A DNA stretch of 64,000 nucleotides from Exiguobacterium aurantiacum. Lineage in GTDB: Bacteria; Bacillota; Bacilli; Exiguobacteriales; Exiguobacteriaceae. The translations under genes were made by a program, and so were the position numbers. Below, piece by piece: positions 16,150-23,811 of this stretch (positions are counted from its first letter, which is position 1; every line of letters begins with the position of its first letter). The stretch is from NCBI RefSeq assembly GCF_024362205.1, contig NZ_CP101462.1, forward strand, positions 2,407,001 through 2,471,000. Direction: 5' to 3'. Below the pieces are notes generated by a model. It saw only the letters and a program-made list of their open reading frames with translations. It was not told the origin of the DNA and made no database searches.

Positions 16150-17835
16150 TTACCAGAGCACCCAACCTTTCGCTCCCGGTGGCGCACTCTCAATCAAGTG
16201 CCAAATCGGGACCGTGTAGGCGAACGCAATCAACACGAACGTGACAGTAATCCATAGCTTCCAATTCTCGAAGAAACGTGGCGTCTCCATCGCCGCCTCT
16301 TCCGTCTCAGCGAGCGGAAACTCCTCTTCTCCTTTCGGAGCGAGGAATGACAAGTTGAACATCGAATAGACGAAAATGAGGACCGAGATCAACAGGATCG
16401 TCCCACCGATCGCCATAGCGATGTGGTATGGAATCCATTCGCGCGTGAGTGCGTCGGAGAAGTATGTCGCTGGACCAGTCCGGCGCGGGTTACCTTGAAG
16501 GCCCGAGATATGCATCGCGTAAGACATGATCGACATCCCGAACGCCCACGTCCCAGTTTGAATCAATCCGATGCGGTTCATCGATTTCGTGAGTGTACGA
16601 CCTCGAAGGACCGGTACGAGCCAATACGCCGTTCCGAAGAACGTCAACGCGACGGCCGTCCCGACCGTGATATGGAAGTGACCCGTGACCCATAGTGTAT
16701 TGTGGACCATCGCGTTCAATTGGTGCGACGCGTTGATGATCCCGCCGGCCCCGGCTGGAATGAAGAATAACATCCCGACGAATGGCGCGAGGAAACGAAC
16801 ATCCCCATACGGCATTTTCTTGACCCAACCAAATAGACCGCGGGCACCGAGTGCGCGACCGCGCAACTCGAACGTCGCAAACAGCGAGAACGCCGTCATG
16901 AACGATGGGATGACGACGAGGAACGTCAAGATTACTTGGACGAACTTCCAGAACGGGTCAATCCCTGGCTCTGTCAACTGGTGGTGGAAACCGACCGGGA
17001 ACGAGAACAAGAGGAATAAGAGAAATGCCATCCGCGCGAGCGCATCCGAGAAAATCTTTCCGCCGATTACTTTCGGCACGACCGTATACCAGACGATATA
17101 GGCCGGCATGAGCCAGAAATAGACGAGCGGGTGACCGAAGTACCAGAATAGCGTCCGTGACAACTCGATCCCGACCGTATCTTTCCATCCGAGCGAGAGC
17201 GGGAGCAGTTGGAACAAAATCGTCCCAGCGACACCGAGCGTGGCGATAACCCATAAGAGCATCGTCATGACACTCATATACGCCGGCAGCGGCGGGTGAA
17301 CTCCTGGGTTCTCCCGTTTATAGTCTGCATACATGCGGAACATGGCGAACGCAGACAACCATGTGCCGACGACGAACAAGACGAGACCGATATAGAACAC
17401 CGGGTCGGCCATGAGCGGCGCATAGAACGTATACAACACAGTCGCTTTATTGGCGAGCACCATGATTGTGACGAGCACGGCTCCGGCGATGATCATCCAA
17501 AATCCGAGCCAGGCAACCCGGGTCGGGAACGACTCAAAACGTCCGAACGACTTGGCGAGGAGCGCGTAAAGCAAACCGATAATAAACATCGTCGTGAAGA
17601 CGAGACCAAGCATGATGCCGTGCGCGGTCAAAAGTTGATAATAGCCGAACACTTCCGGGATGACACCCGTCCGGATAAGCGTCTGCATGAGTCCAGCCAA
17701 ACCGCCAATCAAAACGGCAAGGACCGAGATGACGACATGGGCATAGGCGAGGCGCGCTTCTTTGGCACCGATACTCGGCACCGGAACGCCGCGTTCCATC
17801 TCCCACTGTCTTAATTTTGAGGCTACGTCATTCAT
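16150..17835 (-). CDS. ba3-type cytochrome c oxidase subunit I
   Basis: A 561-residue heme-copper oxidase subunit with about 13 membrane helices. The low-spin heme histidine lies in LLTAHGIMLGLVF near residue 70. The CuB histidine in WYFGHPLVYFWLMPAYIVWY has the cross-link tyrosine position, and VTGHFHITVGTAVALTFFG contains the two other heme ligands. These variants are of the B-type (ba3) family, not the A-type caa3 enzyme. It reduces oxygen to water while pumping protons. The ATG follows directly after the subunit II stop (TAAATG). Confidence 0.95.
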   Translation of the reverse strand: MNDVASKLRQWEMERGVPVPSIGAKEARLAYAHVVISVLAVLIGGLAGLMQTLIRTGVIPEVFGYYQLLTAHGIMLGLVFTTMFIIGLLYALLAKSFGRFESFPTRVAWLGFWMIIAGAVLVTIMVLANKATVLYTFYAPLMADPVFYIGLVLFVVGTWLSAFAMFRMYADYKRENPGVHPPLPAYMSVMTMLLWVIATLGVAGTILFQLLPLSLGWKDTVGIELSRTLFWYFGHPLVYFWLMPAYIVWYTVVPKVIGGKIFSDALARMAFLLFLLFSFPVGFHHQLTEPGIDPFWKFVQVILTFLVVIPSFMTAFSLFATFELRGRALGARGLFGWVKKMPYGDVRFLAPFVGMLFFIPAGAGGIINASHQLNAMVHNTLWVTGHFHITVGTAVALTFFGTAYWLVPVLRGRTLTKSMNRIGLIQTGTWAFGMSIMSYAMHISGLQGNPRRTGPATYFSDALTREWIPYHIAMAIGGTILLISVLIFVYSMFNLSFLAPKGEEEFPLAETEEAAMETPRFFENWKLWITVTFVLIAFAYTVPIWHLIESAPPGAKGWVLW

Positions 17836-18306
17836 TTAGTCCACCACCTTAATTTTTGTCGCCATCATATGATGGCCGGTTCCACAATATTCGTTACACA
17901 GAATCAAGAACTCGCCTGCCTCGTCAAACGTATATGTGAGCGAGTTGATGTGGCCTGGTACGACCATCATGTTGACCGGAGTCCCTGTCAATTGGAACCC
18001 GTGGACGACGTCCGGTGAGGTGACGAGAAACGTGACTTTCGCACCTTTTGGAATTTCCACATTGCCCGGAGTGAATGTGAACGCTTGGGCGACCATGACG
18101 AGCTCATACTCGTTGTCGCCAATCTTATGGAGTCCCGGTTTGTCGAACGGTGCGGTTTGATGCACTTTTGCCGGGTCGATCAAATCCGCGTCCGAAGCCG
18201 GCTGATTGCCTGCCGCAAACGCAGAGATGCCAAGCACTGTCAAAAAGACGCCTAATAGAATGATGCCGAATACTAACCAATACTTCTCAAGTTTATGAAT
18301 ATGCAT
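17836..18306 (-). CDS. ba3-type cytochrome c oxidase subunit II (CuA)
   Basis: A 156-residue subunit with one N-terminal membrane helix (about 10-32) and an outer cupredoxin domain. The complete dinuclear CuA set is visible: H102 (VHGF), C137, E139, C141, H145 and M148 (CNEYCGTGHHMM). It receives electrons from cytochrome c. The single membrane anchor is typical of ba3 oxidases, which pair it with the separate IIa helix encoded just upstream. Confidence 0.95.
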   Translation of the reverse strand: MHIHKLEKYWLVFGIILLGVFLTVLGISAFAAGNQPASDADLIDPAKVHQTAPFDKPGLHKIGDNEYELVMVAQAFTFTPGNVEIPKGAKVTFLVTSPDVVHGFQLTGTPVNMMVVPGHINSLTYTFDEAGEFLILCNEYCGTGHHMMATKIKVVD

Positions 18307-18328
18307 CGTGTTTCCCTCCTCTTGCTCG

Positions 18329-18448
18329 TTATCGTGTCACAAATAAGTAAAAGACCGACGACCACATGGCAATGATGACGCCCGCGACAATCATGACCGA
18401 TGTGAACGTGCCTTTTAAGTTCGGTTCTTGTCCACCGTTTTTATCCAC
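18329..18448 (-). CDS. Cytochrome c oxidase subunit IIa (39 residues)
   Basis: A GTG-started frame of 39 codons with AAAGGGG 8 nt upstream, 22 nt before the subunit II gene. It encodes a short polar N-terminus (VDKNGGQEPNLKGTF) and one membrane helix (TSVMIVAGVIIAMWSSVFYL). In ba3 oxidases a separate IIa peptide replaces the missing first helix of subunit II. Size, topology and first position in the operon all match; no alternative start is visible. It is short enough to be missed by length-filtered gene callers. Confidence 0.82.
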   Translation of the reverse strand: MDKNGGQEPNLKGTFTSVMIVAGVIIAMWSSVFYLFVTR

Positions 18449-18482
18449 GTGAAGGACCCCTTTCCCTATGATTTCCACTTTC

Positions 18483-18488
18483 ATTGTA
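18483..18488 (-). promoter_or_regulatory. Predicted -10 box of the ba3 oxidase operon
   Basis: TACAAT on the minus strand with no recognisable -35 at 17 nt, as expected for activator-dependent transcription; predicted start near 18476. Confidence 0.55.
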
Positions 18489-18510
18489 TGAAAAGGGACC
18501 TGGATTAATA

Positions 18511-18526
18511 TGTGACATTTATCACT
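18511..18526 (-). promoter_or_regulatory. Fnr-type box upstream of the ba3 oxidase operon
   Basis: TGTGACATTTATCACT has one mismatch to TGTGA-N6-TCACA. Its centre is about 42 nt upstream of the predicted transcription start, the classical position for class II activation by Fnr/CRP proteins. A partly overlapping symmetric AGTGACAATCACA lies next to it at about 18530-18544. Confidence 0.72.
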
Positions 18527-18583
18527 TCAAAAGTGACAATCACATCAAATTTGCGTAGTTTTCACACATAAAGTTCACATTTT

Positions 18584-18649
18584 AAAAAAAGGCATAAGAA
18601 AAGGCGATTGTTCCGATATCAGTCGGAGCAATCACCTATTTCTTTTTTT
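18584..18649. terminator. Bidirectional terminator downstream of fnr
   Basis: GATTGTTCCGA / TCGGAGCAATC stem with T-rich tracts on both sides; on the minus strand it ends fnr before the oxidase promoter. Confidence 0.85.
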
Positions 18650-18707
18650 CATGATGTGGCAGAACAAAATGTTCCAATTCTTCCGAACAGGATGGGGAAA
18701 CCGCAAA

Positions 18708-19418
18708 TCAAAGTCGGCAAATACCGGCGGGACAGCCTTCGCAATAACATAGCTCTTTGAGAAAATCGATGTCATGCAACACCATCGACGTCGGGGTCGT
18801 CGTTAATACGCCTTCTTTACGCCACTGGTTCATCATTCGATTGACCGTCTCGCGAGGTGCACCGATCAATTGACCGAGTTCGCCGTCAGATGGATGTTTC
18901 GGGACAACGATCCCCTCTGAATCCTCCACGCCATGCATCGCCGCCATGCGAAGCAACGTCGAGGCGAGCGCCCCTGGCTTCCCGTAGAGCAACAAGTCAC
19001 GCAACTTCATCTCGGACTGTTTGCGCATCATCGACGTCCAACGCAACACCTCCGTGGCCAGTTGCGCATCTTGACGGACAAGCTCATCCATCTCTTGTTT
19101 CGAAATCCAGCCGATGACACTGTCCTCGGTCGTCTCGATGCTATATGAACTCGGGAACACCTCGTCAATATCGAACTCTCCAAAGAAGTCGTCAGCGCCG
19201 TATATGAACATGATGAGCGAACTCCCTTTTTTCGTCAGCTTCGTGAATTTGACGGTACCGCTCTTCAAGTAAAAGAATTTACTGCATTTTTCGCCTTCCC
19301 AACAAACGATACTCGATTTTGAATAGTCTTGAAACGTCATCATCTCGAATAAGAGCTGTTTCGTCTCTTCTGAGAAGACGAAGCTGTTCGGTTGGGTCGT
19401 CCCACATTTTATGGTCAT
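18708..19418 (-). CDS. fnr: Oxygen-responsive regulator Fnr (Bacillus type, C-terminal Fe-S cluster)
   Basis: A 236-residue Crp/Fnr regulator. The N-terminal cNMP-like barrel (about 20-120) is followed by a dimer helix and a winged helix with LIGAPRETVNRMMNQW, whose Glu/Arg pair reads TGTGA half-sites. The C-terminus has C226-x2-C229-x4-C234 and residue 141 is Asp. This is the unusual 3 Cys + Asp141 [4Fe-4S] ligation known for Bacillus subtilis Fnr, at almost identical numbering. The ATG at 19418 is chosen because GGAGGG lies 10 nt upstream; an earlier in-frame ATG has no ribosome site. Candidate targets carrying Fnr boxes are in the same window. Confidence 0.93.
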   Translation of the reverse strand: MTIKCGTTQPNSFVFSEETKQLLFEMMTFQDYSKSSIVCWEGEKCSKFFYLKSGTVKFTKLTKKGSSLIMFIYGADDFFGEFDIDEVFPSSYSIETTEDSVIGWISKQEMDELVRQDAQLATEVLRWTSMMRKQSEMKLRDLLLYGKPGALASTLLRMAAMHGVEDSEGIVVPKHPSDGELGQLIGAPRETVNRMMNQWRKEGVLTTTPTSMVLHDIDFLKELCYCEGCPAGICRL

Positions 19419-19554
19419 GTTGTCTGCTCCCTCCACTGGTCTCATGCCTAATCAGGCCTCGTGCGTGATATATGGCTTTATTATACAGGAGGACAACAGG
19501 CATTTTCATAAAAGTATGTGACATTTCAAACAATCTTCTAATTTATCTGTTCAC

Positions 19555-19583
19555 AAAAAAAGACTGCAGGCACCCTGCAGTCT
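19555..19583 (-). terminator. Terminator after the aldehyde dehydrogenase gene
   Basis: GACTGCAGG / CCTGCAGTC stem with T7 on the minus strand. Confidence 0.93.
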
Positions 19584-19590
19584 AGTCTGA

Positions 19591-20976
19591 TCATCGGTAG
19601 ACGAGTCGAATCAACTTCTCGGCTCCTTTGAAGTTCGGATAACGAACCGGTAAATCAAATTTCGTCGTGTTGCGCAAAATCGACTTGGCATGGCTGAACG
19701 TCTCGAAGCTGTAGCGACCATGGTACGAGCCCATCCCGCTCTCACCGACCCCGCCGAACGGCAGGTTCGGGTTCGTCAAATGCATGAGCACGTCATTGAC
19801 ACAGCCCCCGCCGAACGTGAGATGCTTCATCACCGTCTGTTCCACAGCTTTCGTCTCAGTGAACAAATAGAGTGCGAGCGGGTGCGGACGCGCTGCGACG
19901 AAATCAATCACCTCGTCGAGTTGACGATACGTGAGCACCGGTAAGATTGGTCCAAAAATTTCATCTTTCATGACGTTCGCATCTTCTTCGATATCCGTCA
20001 ATACGGTCGGGGCAATCTTTAATTGATCTCGATCAATCTGACCGCCGAAGAACACGTCGCCTTCCGTCAAATATCCGTTCAGGCGGTCGAAGTGCGTCTC
20101 GTTGACGATGCGCGTGAACCGTTTCGTCCCGACGCCGTTCCCGAACATCGTGAACGCCTCTCGTTTGATGGCCTCGAGGAACGCCTCTCGTTTGGATTCG
20201 TGGACGAGGACGTAGTCTGGAGCGACGCACGTCTGACCGGCGTTCATCCATTTGCCCCAGGCGATGCGCTTCGCTGCAATCTCGATATTGGCATCGTCAT
20301 GGACGATGGCCGGCGATTTTCCGCCGAGTTCCAGTGTGACCGGCGTCAAATGTTTTGCCGCCGCCTCCATGACGATTTTCCCGACCGGTGTCGATCCGGT
20401 GAAGAAGATATGGTCCCACTTCTCTGCGAGCAGTTCCGTCGCAACGTCTTTATCCCCTTCGACGCTGACGACGTAGCGGTCGGTGAAGGCCCGTTCGAGC
20501 ACTTTTGTGATCATTTGGGCGACGTTCGGTGTCAATTCTGAAGGTTTGACGACGGCCGTGTTCCCTGCGGCGATCGCTCCGATGAGCGGTGCCATCGCCA
20601 ATTGAAACGGATAGTTCCATGGGGCGATAATCAGTACCGTGCCGTAAGGTTCGTACATGACCTCACTTTTCGTCCCTAAATGAATTGAGGCTCCACGGAC
20701 ACGCTTTGGACGCATCCAACGTTTCAACTCACGTGTCGTCCGCGTGATCTCATCATAGACGAAACCGATTTCCGTCGTGAACGCGTCGAGTTCTGATTTG
20801 TTCAAATCCTGCTCCAACGCTTGCAGTATCTCGGCTTCATGATGTTTGATTGATTCTTTTAAAAACGTCAACATGCTGAGACGGAACGCGAGCGATTTGG
20901 TCGCTTGGGTCCGATAGAAGCGACGTTGTTTACGGATGAGCTCTTCAATGGTCAACTGTTCGATTGGTGCGAGCAT
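19591..20976 (-). CDS. Aldehyde dehydrogenase, class 3-like (YwdH type)
   Basis: A 461-residue NAD(P)-dependent aldehyde dehydrogenase. The catalytic Cys is in NAGQTCVAPDYV (about 240), the general-base Glu in TLELGGKSP (about 207) and a cofactor loop in FTGSTPVGKIV. The C-terminal hydrophobic stretch and overall length fit class 3 fatty/aromatic aldehyde dehydrogenases such as YwdH. The ATG at 20976 has AAGGGAGGCAGATTT before it; upstream in-frame ATGs lack such a site. A near-cre lies in the promoter region. Confidence 0.93.
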   Translation of the reverse strand: MLAPIEQLTIEELIRKQRRFYRTQATKSLAFRLSMLTFLKESIKHHEAEILQALEQDLNKSELDAFTTEIGFVYDEITRTTRELKRWMRPKRVRGASIHLGTKSEVMYEPYGTVLIIAPWNYPFQLAMAPLIGAIAAGNTAVVKPSELTPNVAQMITKVLERAFTDRYVVSVEGDKDVATELLAEKWDHIFFTGSTPVGKIVMEAAAKHLTPVTLELGGKSPAIVHDDANIEIAAKRIAWGKWMNAGQTCVAPDYVLVHESKREAFLEAIKREAFTMFGNGVGTKRFTRIVNETHFDRLNGYLTEGDVFFGGQIDRDQLKIAPTVLTDIEEDANVMKDEIFGPILPVLTYRQLDEVIDFVAARPHPLALYLFTETKAVEQTVMKHLTFGGGCVNDVLMHLTNPNLPFGGVGESGMGSYHGRYSFETFSHAKSILRNTTKFDLPVRYPNFKGAEKLIRLVYR

Positions 20977-20993
20977 AAATCTGCCTCCCTTAA

Positions 20994-21008
20994 ATGATAG
21001 CGCTAGCT
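20994..21008 (-). promoter_or_regulatory. Candidate cre/operator upstream of aldehyde dehydrogenase
   Basis: ATGATAGCGCTAGCT fits the cre consensus with one mismatch and lies inside a longer inverted repeat with AAATGATA and TATCATTT arms (20992-21022). Confidence 0.4.
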
Positions 21009-21075
21009 TCATCTTATCATTTACTCTTGGCCACCGACCATTTTGAACCTTCGCTCGGCACACTCGATATCCATC

Positions 21076-22233
21076 TTACCTCACGGGTACGTTCCGCTTT
21101 TTCGTTTGCTGTATCACGACGAGAATCAATCCGGCGGCGAGCAAGATGCCTCCGGTCACCGTGAACTTTTGTGTCAATGAGATGGAGAGCCAACCTAAAA
21201 AGGCCGATCCCGTTACCGTCCCGAGCGAGAAGAAAGCGTAAAAATATCCGTACGACTTTCCTCGGTTGTCATGGTTCGTGGCTTTGATTAACATCGTATT
21301 GATGGCCGGGAATAAAATCGCGAAACCGACACCGTACAAGGCGAGCACCCCGTATAAGAGACTAGACGTCTCAGACCGACCGATCAGCAGTTGGCTGACG
21401 CCGAGAATGCCGACACCAAGCGCTGCGAGCTTCGCCGGTTCGATTTGGTCGAACAAGCGGTTCGTCGGTAAAATAAACACGAGCACCGCCATGATCCCGA
21501 ACGTGCTGAGCAACGTCCCGCTCAGACGAGAATCATAGCCGAGCGATTGCACATAAAGCGGTAGCAAGTACGCGATGGCACCTTGCGAGAACATCAAGAG
21601 GAAAGCACCGATATACGCTTTCATGACGTCACGCTCAAAGCCCGCCGTTCCTTCTTCTTGACGGTTCGATGTTCCAAGCGACAGTTTCGAGGGACGTAAA
21701 AAGATGAGCGCCAAGAGCGCAACCAGCGCCCCGTAAAGAGCGACGTACGTGAAAACGACGGGCACGGTCGTTCGGCTTGCCATGATGCCACTGAACGCCG
21801 GTCCGATAATGGCCGCTAACCCTACGAAACTGCCCGTCAACGCCACTTTCTTACCTTGACGGTTCGCGGCGGTCAGATTGGCGGACAACGTGAATGCGGC
21901 CGGGACGATCAAACCAGCGACGAAGCCGTGAACGATCCGGACGATGAGAAGCGTCGTCGATTCATCGACAAGGTGATACGATAAGAGACTGAGGCTCGAT
22001 AGCCCGAGACCGACGAGCAAGATGACAATCGGACCGATGCGGTCGGTCCAGATGCCGGACAATATATTGCCGAACGTGTTCGACAACGAATAGATGGCGA
22101 TGACGAGGCCGGCGATGAACGGCGTCGCTCCGACCGATGTCGCAAACGTGCTCATGACCGGAAGCTGGGCGAAGAGATCAAAAAAAGCAAAAAAGACGAT
22201 ACTATAAATGACAAAAGCGGATGCTTTATTCAT
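21076..22233 (-). CDS. MFS transporter, drug/sugar efflux-like
   Basis: A 385-residue major facilitator protein with 12 predicted helices. The loop 2-3 motif IWTDRIGPIVILLVGLGL resembles the MFS G-x-x-x-D-R-x-G-R consensus and the mid-protein cytoplasmic loop is at about 185-205. The ATG at 22233 is chosen because AAGGAG sits 8 nt upstream; a GTG 6 nt earlier is too close. The substrate is unknown. Its stop lies 100 nt before the aldehyde dehydrogenase gene, with no terminator between, so co-transcription is possible. Confidence 0.88.
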   Translation of the reverse strand: MNKASAFVIYSIVFFAFFDLFAQLPVMSTFATSVGATPFIAGLVIAIYSLSNTFGNILSGIWTDRIGPIVILLVGLGLSSLSLLSYHLVDESTTLLIVRIVHGFVAGLIVPAAFTLSANLTAANRQGKKVALTGSFVGLAAIIGPAFSGIMASRTTVPVVFTYVALYGALVALLALIFLRPSKLSLGTSNRQEEGTAGFERDVMKAYIGAFLLMFSQGAIAYLLPLYVQSLGYDSRLSGTLLSTFGIMAVLVFILPTNRLFDQIEPAKLAALGVGILGVSQLLIGRSETSSLLYGVLALYGVGFAILFPAINTMLIKATNHDNRGKSYGYFYAFFSLGTVTGSAFLGWLSISLTQKFTVTGGILLAAGLILVVIQQTKKRNVPVR

Positions 22234-22334
22234 GGACACAACTCCTTCGTACAGCCCGTTTTTCGAACTGTTCGTTTCAGCTTCAGTCTAGCTTGCCGGT
22301 TTCACTTTGTATACACGGGAAGGCGCGCGGACAC

Positions 22335-22368
22335 AAAAACGCCTTACAAACCATTGGTCTGTAAGGCG
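22335..22368 (-). terminator. Terminator after deoD
   Basis: CGCCTTACA / TGTAAGGCG stem followed by TTTTT on the minus strand. Confidence 0.9.
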
Positions 22369-22374
22369 AGTTCA

Positions 22375-23088
22375 TTAGTTTGTGACTTCGACCGCTGTAT
22401 CGAGTGCGACACGGATCATTTCGTCAAATGTCGATTGACGCTCTTCCGACGTCGTCTCTTCACCTGTTAACAAGTGGTCTGAGATCGTGAGGATTGTCAA
22501 CGCGTTCACTTTATGTTTCGCAGCGAGTGTGTAAAGACCTGCCGCTTCCATCTCGATTGCGAGGCAACCGAAGTCGGCCCACTTCTTGAAATGATGGAAA
22601 TCATCTTGGTAGAACTGGTCGGCTGTGAAGATTTGACCGACCTTGACCGGGATGCCAGCCTTTTCAGCGTTCAAATACGCGCGATGTAGGAGGTCGAACG
22701 TCGCTGTCGGTGCATAGTCCATACCGTCGAAACGAACCCGGTTTTGGCCCATTTCACTCGATGCGCTCATCGCGATGACGACGTCACGTACTTTAACGTC
22801 TTCTTGAATCCCGCCGGCCGTACCGACACGAATCAAGTTTTTGGCGCCATATGACATAATCAATTCGTTCACGTAAATCGACATCGACGGAACACCCATC
22901 CCTGTCCCTTGGACGGAAATGCGTTTCCCTTTATACGTTCCAGTGAAGCCATACATCCCACGGACTTCGTTGTATAACTCGACGTCTTCGAGGAATGTCT
23001 CCGCGATGTATTTCGCACGTAGCGGATCTCCTGGCAATAATACCGTTTCTGCGATTTGTCCTGCTTCTGCCCCAATGTGTACACTCAT
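22375..23088 (-). CDS. deoD: Purine-nucleoside phosphorylase, DeoD type
   Basis: A 237-residue hexameric-type purine nucleoside phosphorylase, which splits purine (deoxy)nucleosides with phosphate. Family segments are intact: [26 protein letters not shown], the phosphate-site [16 protein letters not shown] and [10 protein letters not shown] for the ribose. AAGGAGGAATTTAATC precedes the ATG. It starts only 15 nt after the response regulator gene with no terminator between, so it is probably co-transcribed with the two-component system, an odd association. Confidence 0.96.
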   Translation of the reverse strand: MSVHIGAEAGQIAETVLLPGDPLRAKYIAETFLEDVELYNEVRGMYGFTGTYKGKRISVQGTGMGVPSMSIYVNELIMSYGAKNLIRVGTAGGIQEDVKVRDVVIAMSASSEMGQNRVRFDGMDYAPTATFDLLHRAYLNAEKAGIPVKVGQIFTADQFYQDDFHHFKKWADFGCLAIEMEAAGLYTLAAKHKVNALTILTISDHLLTGEETTSEERQSTFDEMIRVALDTAVEVTN

Positions 23089-23103
23089 GATTAAATTCCT
23101 CCT

Positions 23104-23811
23104 TCAAGATAATCGTTGGCACTGTTCCCGATATTCGTTCGGGGTGATGCCAACCTGTTTTTTGAAGACTTTCCGGAAATATTTATCATCCGAAAAGCCG
23201 ACCGCTTGGGCGACTTCATAAATACGTTGTCTACTCGTCTCAAGGAGACGTTTCGCCTCGAGCATCCGGATCGACAGCAAGTATTCGGATAAGTTGACGC
23301 CGTACTGCTGTTTGAAGCGACGCGATATGTATTCGCGGCTCAAATAAAAGCGCTCGCTCATCCCTTGTAAGCTGAGTTCTTCCGCATAATGGCGCTCGAT
23401 GAACGCGCCAATCTGTAGAATCGGATCTTCTTCGTCAGGAGTGACATCCGCGAGGGCGCGTGCAAGCGTCTCGTTCAAGACGTCAGGGTCGATTGGTTTC
23501 AACAAGTAGTCGAAACTGCCAAGCTGAATCGCGCGCCGCATGTACGAATATTCGTCATAGCCCGTCAAGACAATCAGTTTGGTCGTCTCCGCCTCCGTGT
23601 GAACCCATTCCATCAACTCGATGCCGTTACAGCGAGGCATCTGCAGGTCCGATAAAATCAACGCCGGCCGTTCCTTGCTGATGATTCGTTTCGCTTCTTC
23701 CCCGTCCTGTGCCTCGATCACTTTCGTGACACCGAGCCGTTCCCACTCCCCGAGCAGTTTCACCGCTTCCCGTACCGGCGACTCATCGTCGACGATCAAT
23801 ACTTTCGTCAT
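23104..23811 (-). CDS. Response regulator with AraC-type DNA-binding domain (YesN-like)
   Basis: A 235-residue regulator: receiver domain with D8/D9 and phosphoacceptor D55 (LILSDLQMP), then an AraC/XylS double helix-turn-helix (about 130-235, with RFYLSREYISRRFKQQYG and the family signature AQAVGFSDDKYFRKVFKKQVGITPNEYR). It overlaps the sensor gene by 4 nt. Such YesMN-type pairs usually control nearby carbohydrate ABC importers; none adjoins here, but one with a shared promoter element lies about 9 kb away. Confidence 0.92.
   Translation of the reverse strand: MTKVLIVDDESPVREAVKLLGEWERLGVTKVIEAQDGEEAKRIISKERPALILSDLQMPRCNGIELMEWVHTEAETTKLIVLTGYDEYSYMRRAIQLGSFDYLLKPIDPDVLNETLARALADVTPDEEDPILQIGAFIERHYAEELSLQGMSERFYLSREYISRRFKQQYGVNLSEYLLSIRMLEAKRLLETSRQRIYEVAQAVGFSDDKYFRKVFKKQVGITPNEYREQCQRLS

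Noticed and set aside
19516-19530. Fnr box for fnr autoregulation (TGTGACATTTCAAA)
   Set aside because: Only one half-site is good; the second arm does not match TCACA.
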